Shown piece by piece: positions 12,930 to 24,486 of a DNA stretch of 64,000 nt. This stretch comes from Pseudomonas brassicacearum. Lineage in GTDB: Bacteria > Pseudomonadota > Gammaproteobacteria > Pseudomonadales > Pseudomonadaceae. A program made the translations under genes and the position numbers. The stretch is taken from the NCBI RefSeq assembly GCF_000585995.1, contig NZ_CP007410.1:2135430-2199429 (forward strand), given 5' to 3'. The notes beneath the pieces were generated by a model. That model saw only the letters and a program-made list of their open reading frames with translations, did not search any database and was not told where the DNA came from. How positions within the stretch are numbered: the stretch's first letter is position 1; each line of letters begins with the position of its first letter.

Positions 12930-13166
12930 ATGCCGATACAACCTGGGCTCTACCAACATTACAAAGGTCCGCAGTACCGCGTATTCAGCATCGCGCGGCA
13001 TTCCGAGACCGAGGAAGAAGTGGTCTTCTATCAAGCCCTGTATGGCGATTACGGCTTTTGGGTGCGTCCCTTGAGCATGTTCCAGGAGTCCGTCGAGGTT
13101 GACGGCGAACAGGTGCCACGCTTTGCTTTGGTGCAGGCCGAGGAGAGCATTTTTTCCAAGCCTTGA
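12930..13166 (+). CDS. DUF1653 domain protein
   Basis: 78 residues, one DUF1653 domain over almost the full length: GLYQHYKGPQYRVFSIARHS, then YQALYGDYGFWVRPLSMF. The family is small, cytosolic and SH3-like in appearance, function unknown. Start chosen at the ATG before PIQPGLY, with GAGAGAGG upstream. Sits between fadA and topA as in P. aeruginosa (PA3012). A promoter for topA follows it, so the two need not be co-transcribed. Confidence 0.85.
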   Translation: MPIQPGLYQHYKGPQYRVFSIARHSETEEEVVFYQALYGDYGFWVRPLSMFQESVEVDGEQVPRFALVQAEESIFSKP

Positions 13167-13191
13167 GGCCAACATGTGGGTAACCCTGCGC

Positions 13192-13220
13192 TTGACCTCA
13201 CCTTGCAGCCACTATATATA
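13192..13220 (+). promoter_or_regulatory. Probable sigma-70 promoter of topA
   Basis: TTGACC (13192-13197), a 17-base spacer and TATATA (13215-13220) about 60 bases before the topA start. Hexamers and spacing fit; no transcript evidence. Confidence 0.6.
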
Positions 13221-13281
13221 GCGGTGCCGCGTCAGGCGCCAACCGCCTTTCACTTTTTAGAATTCAGGAATTTTCTGATCC

Positions 13282-15894
13282 ATGGGCAAATCGCTGGTCA
13301 TTGTGGAATCCCCGGCTAAGGCCAAGACCATCAACAAGTATCTGGGCAACCAATACGTGGTGAAGTCGAGTATCGGCCATATCCGAGACCTGCCCACCAG
13401 CGGTTCGGCTAGCGCCAGCAAGGAGCCTGCCGCCAAGCGCGGCAAGGCTGCGGCTGGTGAAGCGCCGGCGCTGTCGCCGAAAGACAAGGCGCGCAAGCAG
13501 CTGGTCTCGCGCATGGGGGTCGATCCGGAACACGGCTGGAAAGCCAAGTACGAGATCCTCCCAGGCAAGGAAAAGGTCATCGAAGAGCTGCGCCGGCTCG
13601 CCAAGGATGCCGACACCATCTATCTCGCGACGGACTTGGACCGCGAAGGGGAAGCCATTGCCTGGCACCTGCGCGAAGCCATTGGTGGGGATGACAGCCG
13701 CTACAAGCGCGTGGTGTTCAACGAAATCACCAAGAAGGCCATCCAGGAAGCCTTCTCCCAGCCAGGCGAGCTGGACATCGATCGGGTCAACGCCCAGCAG
13801 GCGCGCCGCTTCCTTGACCGCGTGGTGGGCTACATGGTCTCGCCACTGCTGTGGGCCAAGATCGCCCGCGGCCTGTCTGCCGGTCGCGTGCAGTCGGTTG
13901 CGGTGAAGCTGGTGGTGGAGCGCGAGCGCGAGATCCGCGCATTCATTCCTGAAGAGTACTGGGAAGTCCATGCCGACCTCGGCACCGCGAAGGGCGCCAC
14001 CGTGCGCTTCGACGTGGCGCGGGAAAAGGGCGAAGCCTTCAAGCCGCTCAACGAAGCCCAGGCCATGGCGGCGCTGGAAAAGCTCAAGGCTTCCAGCTAC
14101 AGCATCGTCAAGCGCGAAGACAAGCCGACCAGCAGCAAGCCGTCGGCGCCGTTCATTACTTCTACCCTGCAACAGGCCGCGAGCAACCGCCTGGGCTTTG
14201 GTGTGAAGAAAACCATGATGATGGCCCAGCGTCTGTACGAAGCCGGCTACATCACCTATATGCGTACCGACTCGACCAACCTTTCGGTCGATGCCGTGGC
14301 GATGGCGCGCACTTATATAGAAAGCGAGTTCGGCAAGAAATACCTGCCGGAAACGCCGAACGTCTACAGCAGCAAGGAAGGCGCGCAAGAGGCGCACGAA
14401 GCGATTCGTCCGTCCGACGCCAACACCGAGCCAAGTAAGTTGTCGGGCATGGAACGCGATGCCGAGCGTCTCTACGAGCTGATCTGGCGCCAGTTCCTGG
14501 CCTGCCAGATGCTGCCGGCGCAATACCTGTCGACCACGGTCAGCGTCGGTGCCGGCGACTTCGAGTTGCGCGCCAAGGGCCGCATCCTGAAGTTCGACGG
14601 CTACACCCGTGTCATGCCGCAAATCACCAAGCCTGGGGATGACGACGTCCTGCCGGACATGGCCCAGGGCGATGTGATGAAGCTGATCAAGCTTGATCCG
14701 ACGCAGCACTTCACCAAGCCGCCGGCCCGTTATTCGGAAGCCAGCCTGGTCAAGGAAATGGAAAAGCGTGGCATCGGTCGTCCTTCGACCTACGCGGCGA
14801 TCATTTCCACCATCCAGGATCGTGGCTACGTGGCGCTGCACAACCGTCGTTTCTATTCGGAAAAGATGGGGGACATTGTTACCGAGCGTTTGTCCGAGAG
14901 CTTCTCGAACCTGATGGACTACGGCTTCACCGCCGGCATGGAAGAGAACCTCGACGATGTGGCCCAGGGTGAGCGGGACTGGAAAAACGTCCTCGACGAG
15001 TTCTACGGCGATTTCAAGAAAAAACTCGAAGTGGCCGAAAGCCCGGACAACGGCATGCGGGCCAACCAGCCGGTCATGACCGACATTCCGTGCCTGACCT
15101 GCGGACGTCCGATGCAAATCCGCACCGCCTCGACCGGTGTCTTCCTCGGTTGCTCGGGCTACAGCCTGCCACCCAAGGAACGCTGCAAGGCGACGGTCAA
15201 CCTCGTGCCGGGCGATGAAATCGCAGCCGACGACGAGGGCGAGTCGGAATCCCTGGTATTGCGCGGCAAGCATCGCTGCCCGATCTGCAGCACGGCGATG
15301 GATGCCTACCTGCTGGATGAAAAGCGCAAGCTGCACATCTGCGGTAACAATCCGGATTGCGCCGGTTACGAGATCGAAGAAGGCACCTACCGCATCAAGG
15401 GCTACGAAGGTCCGAGCCTGGAATGCGACAAGTGCGGCAGCGAGATGCAGCTCAAGACCGGTCGTTTCGGCAAGTTCTTCGGTTGCACCAACCCAACCTG
15501 CAAGAACACCCGCAAACTGCTCAAGAGCGGTGATGCGGCGCCGCCGAAGATGGATCCGGTGAAGATGCCGGAGCTCAAGTGCGAGAAGGTCAATGACACC
15601 TACATCTTGCGCGACGGTGCTTCCGGCCTGTTCCTGGCGGCCAGTCAGTTCCCGAAAAACCGCGAGACCCGTGCACCGTTGGTGATGGAGATCCTGCCGC
15701 ATAAGAGCGAGATCGATCCGAAGTACCATTTCCTCTGTGAAGCGCCGCAAAAAGATCCGGAGGGGCGCCCGGCGGTGATTCGCTACAGCCGCAAGACCAA
15801 GGAGCAGTATGTGCAGACCGAAGTCGACGGCAAGCCTACCGGCTGGAAGGCGTACTACGATGGCGGTAAATGGACCGTTGAAGACAAGCGCTGA
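13282..15894 (+). CDS. topA: DNA topoisomerase I (type IA)
   Basis: 870 residues. It relaxes negative supercoils through a 5'-phosphotyrosine intermediate. The Toprim domain is at the N-terminus ([13 protein letters not shown]; acidic DLDREGEA triad region). The active-site Tyr lies in [12 protein letters not shown] near residue 325. Three C-terminal four-cysteine zinc modules follow ([24 protein letters not shown]) and then a basic tail domain, the usual proteobacterial layout. An insertion after residue 40 ([20 protein letters not shown]) is low-complexity, as in other Pseudomonas TopA. Monocistronic, ending before a bidirectional terminator. Confidence 0.96.
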   Translation: MGKSLVIVESPAKAKTINKYLGNQYVVKSSIGHIRDLPTSGSASASKEPAAKRGKAAAGEAPALSPKDKARKQLVSRMGVDPEHGWKAKYEILPGKEKVIEELRRLAKDADTIYLATDLDREGEAIAWHLREAIGGDDSRYKRVVFNEITKKAIQEAFSQPGELDIDRVNAQQARRFLDRVVGYMVSPLLWAKIARGLSAGRVQSVAVKLVVEREREIRAFIPEEYWEVHADLGTAKGATVRFDVAREKGEAFKPLNEAQAMAALEKLKASSYSIVKREDKPTSSKPSAPFITSTLQQAASNRLGFGVKKTMMMAQRLYEAGYITYMRTDSTNLSVDAVAMARTYIESEFGKKYLPETPNVYSSKEGAQEAHEAIRPSDANTEPSKLSGMERDAERLYELIWRQFLACQMLPAQYLSTTVSVGAGDFELRAKGRILKFDGYTRVMPQITKPGDDDVLPDMAQGDVMKLIKLDPTQHFTKPPARYSEASLVKEMEKRGIGRPSTYAAIISTIQDRGYVALHNRRFYSEKMGDIVTERLSESFSNLMDYGFTAGMEENLDDVAQGERDWKNVLDEFYGDFKKKLEVAESPDNGMRANQPVMTDIPCLTCGRPMQIRTASTGVFLGCSGYSLPPKERCKATVNLVPGDEIAADDEGESESLVLRGKHRCPICSTAMDAYLLDEKRKLHICGNNPDCAGYEIEEGTYRIKGYEGPSLECDKCGSEMQLKTGRFGKFFGCTNPTCKNTRKLLKSGDAAPPKMDPVKMPELKCEKVNDTYILRDGASGLFLAASQFPKNRETRAPLVMEILPHKSEIDPKYHFLCEAPQKDPEGRPAVIRYSRKTKEQYVQTEVDGKPTGWKAYYDGGKWTVEDKR

Positions 15895-15930
15895 TCGCCA
15901 GGGCTTGTCTGGAGGGCGGGGTTGAGGCTC

Positions 15931-15973
15931 TTGTAGCGAGGGAGCTTGCTCCCGCTGGCGGCGCAGCCGCCCT
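15931..15973. repeat. Single family A REP
   Basis: One REP arm (GCGAGGGAGCTTGCTCCCGCT) without its inverted partner, right after topA. Confidence 0.75.
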
Positions 15974-16003
15974 CTACAATCGCTAAATCCGCATAGACCT
16001 AAC

Positions 16004-16047
16004 AAAAAGGCCGCATGATCACCCAAGGGTTTTCATGCGGCCTTTTT
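16004..16047. terminator. Bidirectional-looking terminator after topA
   Basis: AAAAAGGCCGCATGA and its exact reverse complement TCATGCGGCCTTTTT enclose a 14-base loop, so a hairpin plus U-tract exists on both strands. Confidence 0.85.
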
Positions 16048-16131
16048 GTTTTTGGCTTGCAGTGGCCTCGGTTGATCCACGACACTGTCGCCCTTGCATG
16101 AAGCTTTTATTTCGTTGGGGAGAATGCCGCC

Positions 16132-16656
16132 ATGGCCCACGAACTCTACACCCGCACCAACCAGAAGATTTATTTCGCCGGCCTGTCGCTCGAAGCGCTC
16201 GCCAAGGCGGAGGACGGGCGTGCGATGAATTCCCCGGCGCTGATCCAGGCAGGACGCGAATCAGCGTTGTTTCATTTGTACGGTGCGTTGTTGGGACTGT
16301 GTCATGAAATTGCAGGTTTCTATCGCCTGCCACAAGCGAATGCGCCCCGGGCCGAACTGCTGCTGACCCACGAAGTGCTGGACACCATCGCCATCCCGGA
16401 GTTGGCCGAGATGGTGGAGCTGGCCCATAACCCGGAAACCTGGCTGGCCCAGCTGTTGGCAGCCCACGCGGCGCTGTTCCAGCCGCCACGGGCTCCTCGC
16501 AAGCCCAAGGGGGACGTGACTCAACCGTTGATCGTTGCGGTCAACCTGGACGAGCAAGACCCTGAACAGGAGCTGAGCCAGGAGGAGCTGGAGAGCTGGC
16601 GCCAGAACTTGAAAAGCCTGGCGATCCGCTTTCGCGAAGGTTTGAACGAGTGCTGA
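16132..16656 (+). CDS. DUF6586 family protein
   Basis: 174 residues, soluble, mostly alpha-helical, no signal. Starts AHELYTRTNQKIYFAGLSLE. A helical core is followed by a Pro/Lys-rich hinge (PPRAPRKPKGD) and an acidic tail (DEQDPEQELSQEELESW). Conserved Pseudomonas gene between topA and the lexA region (PA3010 position); function unknown to me. ATG preceded by GGGGAGAATGCCGCC. Confidence 0.78.
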   Translation: MAHELYTRTNQKIYFAGLSLEALAKAEDGRAMNSPALIQAGRESALFHLYGALLGLCHEIAGFYRLPQANAPRAELLLTHEVLDTIAIPELAEMVELAHNPETWLAQLLAAHAALFQPPRAPRKPKGDVTQPLIVAVNLDEQDPEQELSQEELESWRQNLKSLAIRFREGLNEC

Positions 16657-16762
16657 ATTTTCCTTCAGCCCGGTCTGTTTGTTGATAACGCTTGGTCAAG
16701 ATCCCGAGCGAAGCCTGGCCGATGACTATATAATCCTCGCCTTTCGTGGAGAACAGACTTTT

Positions 16763-16996
16763 ATGCCTACGTCCTTTCTAGAAATTGTCGAACTTCCTGA
16801 TGGCCGCATCGAGCTGCGCAGGGCTGAGGACGAAGGTTCTCTGGTTACCCTGAACTTCTCCGAAGATGCCAAGGTATTCCTTCAAGGCCAACACGTCGAA
16901 GTCGCGAAGGCGATGCTGAGTGTGGGCGTTCAGATGGCGGGTCGCCTGGTTGAAGGCGAATTCAACAAGGAAGAGGGGCCGCGGGTTCTTCATTGA
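16763..16996 (+). CDS. Small conserved Pseudomonas protein (PA3009 type)
   Basis: 77 residues, no signal or membrane segment. PTSFLEIVELPDGRIELRRA and SLVTLNFSEDAKVFL look like beta-hairpins, followed by a helix (QHVEVAKAMLSVGVQMAG). Function unknown. Start at the ATG that follows GGAG; TATAAT at 16729-16734 lies about 30 bases upstream and may be its -10 hexamer, though no clear -35 is visible. Convergent with sulA. Confidence 0.75.
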   Translation: MPTSFLEIVELPDGRIELRRAEDEGSLVTLNFSEDAKVFLQGQHVEVAKAMLSVGVQMAGRLVEGEFNKEEGPRVLH

Positions 16997-17036
16997 TTCC
17001 GTCGGTCGGTTTCTTCGGAAGTTTGCATGACTGGCC

Positions 17037-17069
17037 GGCTTCTCTGCCCTGGAGAAGCCCTGCGTTTGT
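17037..17069 (+). terminator. Probable terminator between convergent genes
   Basis: Perfect 8-bp stem GGCTTCTC / GAGAAGCC with a seven-base loop, followed by a T-rich stretch (TGCGTTTGTTT). Confidence 0.6.
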
Positions 17070-17543
17070 TTAGCCCAATCGAATATTCAGGCTTTGTGCG
17101 TCCCCGGTGCGGGCGGCGCTGATCAATTGTTGCCGCGCGGTCGCGGTCAACGGATTGAGCCAGCTGACCACCGTATGACTGCGGCCCAGGCGCAAGGCTT
17201 CACAAGTCAGTTGTTGGGCGCTTTGGGTGCCCCGTGGTTGCAGCAGCAGGATGCGTTCACGGTTCAGGCCGGCGTCTCGCAGCCAGGCCTGGGTCACGCT
17301 GGCCGGCGGTGCAATCAGGGTCAACCAGCGAGCGTCCTGGTCCTGGCTGAGCTCTCGCAGAATCGGCGCCAGCAGGTTCAGGCAGTTCCCGGCCGCACCA
17401 CGTAACGACAGTTCACTGAAAGCCTCGGGTTCGACGCCCCAGGGTGACTCGATCACTTCTTTCAGGACTGGAACCAGCGGTTGGGCCATGAACGCCTCGA
17501 ACAGCGGAAGTTGCGTGTGCTGTGGTGTGTGTGGGAACTGCAT
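17070..17543 (-). CDS. sulA: SOS cell-division inhibitor SulA
   Basis: 157 residues. SulA binds FtsZ and blocks septation during the SOS response. RecA-like core with ITLIAPPASVTQAW-type segment (WLTLIAPPASVTQAWLRDAG) and HTVVSWLNPLTATARQQL near the C-terminus. ATG preceded by AAAGGAGGCTTT, an unusually strong ribosome site. It follows lexA by 10 bases and so should be transcribed from the same LexA-boxed promoter, as in P. aeruginosa. Confidence 0.9.
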   Translation of the reverse strand: MQFPHTPQHTQLPLFEAFMAQPLVPVLKEVIESPWGVEPEAFSELSLRGAAGNCLNLLAPILRELSQDQDARWLTLIAPPASVTQAWLRDAGLNRERILLLQPRGTQSAQQLTCEALRLGRSHTVVSWLNPLTATARQQLISAARTGDAQSLNIRLG

Positions 17544-17553
17544 AAAGCCTCCT

Positions 17554-18162
17554 TTAGCGGCGAATGACGCCAACACTCAAGCCTTCGATGACCAGGTCCT
17601 GATCTTTCAGGTTCACTTCGATAGGGGCGAACTCGGGGTTCTCGGCGATCAGCCAGACTTTGCTGCCGTCGCGCTTGAAGCGCTTGACGGTGACTTCATC
17701 ACCAATTCGTGCCACCACGATCTGGCCGTTGCGAGCCTCGCGAGTGGTGTGGACCGCCAGCAGATCGCCGTCGAAGATGCCGATGTCCTTCATGCTCATG
17801 CCATGCACGCGAAGCAGATAATCAGCCCGTGGATGAAAGAATGAAGGATTGATGTTGCATGACTCCTCGACGTGCTGCTGAGCGAGGATCGGGGCGCCTG
17901 CTGCTACCCGGCCGATGATCGGAAGGGTGGTCTCGTCGGCCTTGGCTTCGAAGCCAGGAATACGAATGCCACGGGACGCGCCCGGGGTCATTTCGATCGC
18001 GCCCTTGCGGGCCAGCGCCTTAAGGTGTTCTTCAGCCGCGTTGGGCGACTTGAAACCCAGTTCCTGAGCGATTTCCGCGCGGGTCGGCGGGTAGCCGTTG
18101 TCTTCGAGGCAGCGTTTGATGAAGGCCAGAATCTCTGCTTGGCGTGGCGTCAGCTTTAGCAT
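17554..18162 (-). CDS. lexA: SOS repressor LexA
   Basis: 202 residues. The N-terminal winged helix-turn-helix ([20 protein letters not shown]) recognises CTG-N10-CAG operators. Self-cleavage elements are present: scissile Ala-Gly in [13 protein letters not shown] (about 85), nucleophile Ser in [14 protein letters not shown] (about 119) and Lys in DEVTVKRFK (about 156). RecA filaments on single-stranded DNA trigger cleavage. First gene of lexA-sulA, with two LexA boxes directly upstream showing autorepression. Confidence 0.97.
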   Translation of the reverse strand: MLKLTPRQAEILAFIKRCLEDNGYPPTRAEIAQELGFKSPNAAEEHLKALARKGAIEMTPGASRGIRIPGFEAKADETTLPIIGRVAAGAPILAQQHVEESCNINPSFFHPRADYLLRVHGMSMKDIGIFDGDLLAVHTTREARNGQIVVARIGDEVTVKRFKRDGSKVWLIAENPEFAPIEVNLKDQDLVIEGLSVGVIRR

Positions 18163-18172
18163 AATGATCGCT

Positions 18173-18188
18173 CTGTCTTTTTATACAG
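18173..18188 (-). promoter_or_regulatory. LexA box 1 (proximal)
   Basis: CTG-TCTTTTTATA-CAG, the CTG-N10-CAG pattern, 10 bases before the lexA start codon. Confidence 0.9.
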
Positions 18189-18191
18189 TGA

Positions 18192-18207
18192 CTGGGATTA
18201 TATACAG
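18192..18207 (-). promoter_or_regulatory. LexA box 2 (distal)
   Basis: CTG-GGATTATATA-CAG, three bases from box 1, so two LexA dimers could sit side by side. Confidence 0.9.
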
Positions 18208-18374
18208 TGGACGCTACTTGGCAATCCTCCTTTTTTCTCTGGCCGCTCGACGGTCGGTCGGCTGCTGGAAACGGGGATGACTACAGCCTGTTTAAAGGTG
18301 TGGTTAAATAGGTGACCGGGCGTTCGCAAAACGTCCCGGCAGGCTTGACAACCCCAAGGCTGAAACGTATGTTT

Positions 18375-18388
18375 CAAACAAGTGTTTG
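18375..18388 (+). promoter_or_regulatory. PsrA operator in the psrA promoter
   Basis: CAAACAAGTGTTTG: perfect inverted repeat CAAAC-N4-GTTTG, matching the PsrA consensus (C/G)AAAC-N2-4-GTTT(G/C), 15 bases before the psrA start. Placement over the leader fits known autorepression of psrA. Confidence 0.88.
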
Positions 18389-18403
18389 TCAGGCGGAGTA
18401 GCC

Positions 18404-19111
18404 ATGGCCCAGTCGGAAACCGTTGAACGCATTCTCGATGCTGCCGAGCAATTGTTCGCGGAAAAAGGTTTCGCCGAAACCTCGTTGCGTCTGATCACCA
18501 GTAAGGCCGGGGTCAACCTGGCGGCGGTGAATTACCACTTCGGTTCGAAAAAAGCCCTGATCCAGGCGGTTTTCTCGCGCTTCCTCGGGCCATTCTGCCT
18601 CAGCCTCGATCGCGAGCTGGAGCGTCGCCAGGCCAAGCCTGACGTCAAACCCACCCTGGAAGAATTGCTGGAAATGCTGGTGGAGCAAGCGCTTGCCGTG
18701 CAGCCACGCAGTGGTAACGACCTTTCCATTTTCATGCGCCTGCTGGGCTTGGCATTCAGCCAGAGCCAGGGTCACTTGCGACGTTATCTGGAAGACATGT
18801 ACGGCAAGGTGTTCCGCCGCTACATGCTGCTGGTCAATGAGGCTGCGCCGCGCATTCCACCGATCGAGCTGTTCTGGCGCGTGCACTTCATGCTCGGCGC
18901 CGCTGCGTTCAGCATGTCCGGTATCAAGGCGCTGCGGGCCATCGCAGAAACCGATTTCGGTGTGAACACTTCGATTGAGCAGGTGATGCGCCTGATGGTG
19001 CCGTTCCTGGCGGCCGGCATGCGTGCCGAAAGCGGTGTCACTGATGAGGCCATGGCCGCCGCGCAGTTGCGTCCGCGCAGCAAATCAGCCCCGGCGCTCG
19101 CCAAGGCTTGA
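18404..19111 (+). CDS. psrA: TetR-type regulator PsrA
   Basis: 235 residues. The TetR helix-turn-helix lies at residues 10-50 (VERILDAAEQLFAEKGF, then SLRLITSKAGVNLAAVNYHF); a helical ligand domain follows. PsrA senses long-chain fatty acids, represses fadBA and itself, and activates rpoS in pseudomonads. Identification rests on sequence, position directly divergent from lexA, and the perfect operator upstream. Start at the ATG after AGGCGGAGTAGCC. A C-terminal tail (LRPRSKSAPALAKA) is basic and probably disordered. Confidence 0.94.
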   Translation: MAQSETVERILDAAEQLFAEKGFAETSLRLITSKAGVNLAAVNYHFGSKKALIQAVFSRFLGPFCLSLDRELERRQAKPDVKPTLEELLEMLVEQALAVQPRSGNDLSIFMRLLGLAFSQSQGHLRRYLEDMYGKVFRRYMLLVNEAAPRIPPIELFWRVHFMLGAAAFSMSGIKALRAIAETDFGVNTSIEQVMRLMVPFLAAGMRAESGVTDEAMAAAQLRPRSKSAPALAKA

Positions 19112-19199
19112 GTACACGGGTGGGCGCGGTTGCCCACATCCGCTAAGCTAGCCGCCCATGCCGACTCTCGTTTCGAACCCGCTTTATATTTCATTGCAT

Positions 19200-19238
19200 A
19201 ACCGCGGCCTGCCGGGCCTGGAGCCCGGCGGCGCGGTT
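19200..19238. other. Strong two-part hairpin between psrA and nagZ
   Basis: AACCGCG / CGCGGTT encloses an inner stem GCCGGGC / GCCCGGC with a five-base loop. There is no T-tract, so it may be a factor-assisted terminator for psrA or a leader structure of nagZ (start 36 bases on). Confidence 0.6.
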
Positions 19239-19273
19239 GTGCATGTGGGGTTCATCGTTATTAAGGAAATGCT

Positions 19274-21039
<1,766 letters not shown>

Positions 21040-21075
21040 GGTTTCTTACCCGGTTTGTTGAGGCGCGCAGTCATC

Positions 21076-21170
21076 CTGTGGCGAGGGAGCTTGCTCCCGC
21101 TGGGCAGCGTAGCGGCCCCAACCCATTAGCGGTCGCTGCGCAACCGAGCGGGAGCAAGCTCCCTCGCCAC
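21076..21170. repeat. Family A REP doublet (REPIN)
   Basis: Inverted REP pair between convergent genes, ending CCCTCGCCAC. Confidence 0.87.
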
Positions 21171-21204
21171 ATGGCCCGGTGCCAATCTCCGGCATCGCTA
21201 AGCC

Positions 21205-23898
21205 TCAGCGCTTCTCCAGCTTGTCCGGCAGCGGCGCAAACAGAGCCTCGATATCGTCGCTCTGCAGTTTCCAGTCTCCGGCCACGCGCCCATCCAGCAC
21301 GCCGGCCGCCAGATCGGATTTTTCCTTCTGCAGCAGCTGAATTTTCTCTTCCACCGTGCCCCGGGCAATCAGTTTGTAGACGAACACCGGCTTTTCCTGG
21401 CCGATGCGGTAGGCACGGTCGGTAGCCTGGTTTTCGGTGGCCGGGTTCCACCACGGGTCGTAGTGAATCACGGTGTCGGCCTCGGTCAGGTTCAGGCCTA
21501 CACCGCCAGCCTTCAAGCTGATCAGAAAGATCTGACGCTTGCCGCTCTGGAACTCCTTGACGGGTGTGCGTCGGTCCCGGGTTTGGCCGGTCAGGATCGC
21601 ATACTCGACGCCGCGCTTTTTCAGCTCATCTTCAATCAGCGCCAACATGGACGTGAACTGAGAAAACAGCAGCACCCGACGGTCTTCTTCAAACAGCTCT
21701 TCGAGCATTTCCATCAGGCTGTCGAGCTTGCCTGAGGTACTGCCGCGGGTGGGGAGGGTGGCGTCGTTGATCAGGCGCAAGTCGCAACACACCTGGCGGA
21801 GCTTGAGCAGTGCCTCGAGAATAATGATCTGGCTGCGGGCCACGCCTTTGCGGGTGATCTCATCGCGGACTTTTTTGTCCATGGCCAGGCGCATGGTTTC
21901 GTAAACGTCGCGCTGGGCGTCGCTGAGTTCGACCCAATGGATGATCTCGGTCTTGGGTGGCAGCTCCGTCGCCACTTGTTCTTTAGTCCTGCGCAGCAGG
22001 AAGGGTTTAATCCGACCGTTGAGGTGTTGCAGTCGTACGTCGCTGCCGCGCTTTTCAATCGGTACACGGTAATCGCGGTTGAAACTCTTGACGTCCCCAA
22101 GCCACCCCGGCAGCAGGAAATGGAACAGCGACCACAGTTCCCCCAGGTGGTTTTCCAGCGGCGTACCGGACAGGCACAGTCGCTGCCGGGCGTTGAGTTC
22201 GCGGGCGGCCTGGGCGGCTTTGCTGGTGGGGTTCTTGATGTACTGGGCTTCGTCGAGGATCAGCACGTGCAACGGCTGCACCGCCAAGCGCTCGACATCC
22301 TTGGGCAGCAGTGCATAGGTAGTGAGGACCAGGTCGTATTCGGCCAGTCGTTCGAAATGTTTCTTGCGCCCGGCGCCATACAGGGCCAGTACCTTGAGCT
22401 GCGGTGTGAAGTGAGCCGCTTCGTCGAGCCAGTTGGGGATCAGGCTGGTGGGCATCACCACCATGCACGGCCGATCGAGACGCCCGGCGTTTTTTTCGCT
22501 GAGAATGTGCGCCAGGGTCTGTAGGGTTTTGCCCAGGCCCATGTCGTCCGCGAGGATGCCGCCGACTTCCAGCTGTCGCAGCGATTGCATCCAGCTCAAG
22601 CCTTCGAGTTGATAAGGCCGCAGTGTTGCGTTCAGGCCGTCCGGCGCGGTGGCGGTGTAATCCTTGATGTCCCGCAGGCGTTGGGCCAGGCCGCGAAGGT
22701 GTTCGCCACCTTCCCAGGTCAGTGGCATGTCTTGCAGCGGGTTCAGGCGCAAGGCGTCCGCGCTGTTGAGGCGCAGTTTGGTGGTGCCCGGCTCTTGCAG
22801 GTAAAACTCACCCAGGGTCGCCAGCACCGGTTTCAGGCGGCCATAGGGAAGGGCCACTTGCTGCGGGCCGAATTCAGAGTTCGGGCGGTTGGGCAAGTTG
22901 ACCAGAATGAGCTCATCGTCGCGACGTCTGGCCAGGCGTTCCGGGTTGAACAATTCGATGTGCGAGCGCATCAGGTTCAGCAGGATCGGCAGCAGGCTCA
23001 GACGCTCGCCATTGACGATGATTCCCAGTTCCAGGTCGAACCAGTCCCGTTCCGGCGTTTCCTCGACCGTGGCGTACCACTCGTCCACGGCCGTCAGGTC
23101 GAAGCCGAAATCCTCATCGATCTGTAACTCCCAGCCCTGATCACGCAGTTTGGGCAGGTCGTTGAGGGTGAACGTCAGCCAGGCACTGTCGTTGACCATT
23201 TCGTACAGCTCGCCGGCACTTTCCGGCAGGGCCTTGCTTTGCCGTGTCGCGATCTTGAAACCGAGGATGCGTAGCTGTTCGCGGTAGGACTGTTCCACAT
23301 CGGTATGGCGTTTTATCCGCAACGTCTGTGTTTCCTGACGAATCAGCACGTCAGTGTTGCGCTGGCCGCTGACGTATTCGTCCAGGTAACTGAAGGACAG
23401 CGCGGCCCGGTGCTGAATGTAACGCTGCATCTTGCCGTTGCGCGGTTCGAAGGCGCTGAACTCGATACTGGCCAGCCACAGGCGTGGCATCGGTTGCACG
23501 TTCTCCACCAGCACTTGCGGCGGGGCCTTGGGGCTGCGGTTGTCCAGCACCGCCTGGAGTTTCTCCAGCAACTGCGCGTCTTTCTCGGCGGCCGGGTACG
23601 CCAGGGTTTCCTGGACCTGCAGCAATACCGCCGCGCAGTGCTTGCAGTTGATGCGCACCGGGCAGGTACAAGCCGCCTCGAGCAGAATCAACGCGCCCTT
23701 GGCTGACTCTTTAAGGCGAATGGTCTGACGATAGACGTTGCCGCCAGAACCTTCGCAACTGGCCGTGATGGTGCTGTCGCCGGCCTCGACAATCCTGACG
23801 CGGTTTTCCAGCGCATAACGGCGCCCACGCTCCAGGCTCTGTTCCTTGAATCGATTGACCCAGGAAGGTGCCAGAGGTTTGCTCAGGGGCGAAGGCAT
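21205..23898 (-). CDS. SNF2-family helicase with SWIM zinc finger
   Basis: 897 residues. The N-terminal SWIM-type zinc motif (CTCPVRINCKHCAAVLL, about 77-94) is followed by a long linker. The SNF2/SF2 ATPase follows: Walker A DDMGLGKTLQTLAHIL (about 460), DEAQ box LILDEAQYIKN, and C-terminal motifs LFSQFTSML, SLKAGGVGLNLTEAD and ATDRAYRIGQ. Such proteins translocate on duplex DNA or displace RNA polymerase (RapA-like), but the exact role is unknown. It follows csiV by 11 bases, so it is probably the last gene of an mfd-csiV-helicase operon, which fits a DNA-transaction role. Confidence 0.9.
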   Translation of the reverse strand: MPSPLSKPLAPSWVNRFKEQSLERGRRYALENRVRIVEAGDSTITASCEGSGGNVYRQTIRLKESAKGALILLEAACTCPVRINCKHCAAVLLQVQETLAYPAAEKDAQLLEKLQAVLDNRSPKAPPQVLVENVQPMPRLWLASIEFSAFEPRNGKMQRYIQHRAALSFSYLDEYVSGQRNTDVLIRQETQTLRIKRHTDVEQSYREQLRILGFKIATRQSKALPESAGELYEMVNDSAWLTFTLNDLPKLRDQGWELQIDEDFGFDLTAVDEWYATVEETPERDWFDLELGIIVNGERLSLLPILLNLMRSHIELFNPERLARRRDDELILVNLPNRPNSEFGPQQVALPYGRLKPVLATLGEFYLQEPGTTKLRLNSADALRLNPLQDMPLTWEGGEHLRGLAQRLRDIKDYTATAPDGLNATLRPYQLEGLSWMQSLRQLEVGGILADDMGLGKTLQTLAHILSEKNAGRLDRPCMVVMPTSLIPNWLDEAAHFTPQLKVLALYGAGRKKHFERLAEYDLVLTTYALLPKDVERLAVQPLHVLILDEAQYIKNPTSKAAQAARELNARQRLCLSGTPLENHLGELWSLFHFLLPGWLGDVKSFNRDYRVPIEKRGSDVRLQHLNGRIKPFLLRRTKEQVATELPPKTEIIHWVELSDAQRDVYETMRLAMDKKVRDEITRKGVARSQIIILEALLKLRQVCCDLRLINDATLPTRGSTSGKLDSLMEMLEELFEEDRRVLLFSQFTSMLALIEDELKKRGVEYAILTGQTRDRRTPVKEFQSGKRQIFLISLKAGGVGLNLTEADTVIHYDPWWNPATENQATDRAYRIGQEKPVFVYKLIARGTVEEKIQLLQKEKSDLAAGVLDGRVAGDWKLQSDDIEALFAPLPDKLEKR

Positions 23899-23909
23899 AG
23901 GTACGCCGA

Positions 23910-24476
23910 TCAGTCCGGAATGACTTCAGGCGCCTGCCGTGGCGCGGGCGCGGTCAGCGAGGTGAGCTTGATCAGCAGGCCCAAATGGCCGTTGTCGAGG
24001 AAGTTCAACTGGCCATTCTTGGTATGGCTCTGCTGTTTAAGGCGTTCGCTGGACGTCACCAGGCCATTGGTGTCGATCTGGTTGATCCAGAAGTCGGCAT
24101 CCACATCGGTGAAACGCCCCAGTTTCAGTTCCAGGGTGCCTTCGATAGGGAATTGACCGAACTGTTCGGTGCCGTCGCTGATGGCGACTTTGCTGCCCTG
24201 TTCGCCCAGCTTTTGCTGCCAGGCCTTGTGCATCAATACGGTGTACTGGCCGCTGGCATTGAGTTTCTCCACGATGCCGCCCAGCGCCGGCGTGCGCTGG
24301 CTATCTGCGTCCAGGCGATGCGCTCCGGCGTCCCAGTCCTCCGGCGCGGCACGGCTGACAATCACCGGCTCCGCGTTCTGCCGGACCAGAATCATTTCAA
24401 CCTGATACAGGTCGTCGGCAAACGCCAGGGGAGCGACCAGGGTCATCAACAAGGTCAGTGAGCGAAACAGGCGCAT
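23910..24476 (-). CDS. csiV: CsiV-family periplasmic protein
   Basis: 188 residues. A signal peptide (RLFRSLTLLMTLVAPLAFA) directs it to the periplasm. The mature part opens DDLYQVEMILVRQNAEPV and is typical of the CsiV family, named in Vibrio cholerae for a peptidoglycan-binding protein needed for PBP1A function, and found next to mfd there too. The same role here is inferred. It sits 10 bases after mfd and 11 before the SNF2 gene, all on the minus strand. Confidence 0.8.
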   Translation of the reverse strand: MRLFRSLTLLMTLVAPLAFADDLYQVEMILVRQNAEPVIVSRAAPEDWDAGAHRLDADSQRTPALGGIVEKLNASGQYTVLMHKAWQQKLGEQGSKVAISDGTEQFGQFPIEGTLELKLGRFTDVDADFWINQIDTNGLVTSSERLKQQSHTKNGQLNFLDNGHLGLLIKLTSLTAPAPRQAPEVIPD

Positions 24477-24486
24477 GTGGCGTCCT

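Noticed and set aside
13264..16026. Long open frame antisense to topA
   Set aside because: Composition is typical of an antisense shadow, and it runs through a REP and a terminator.
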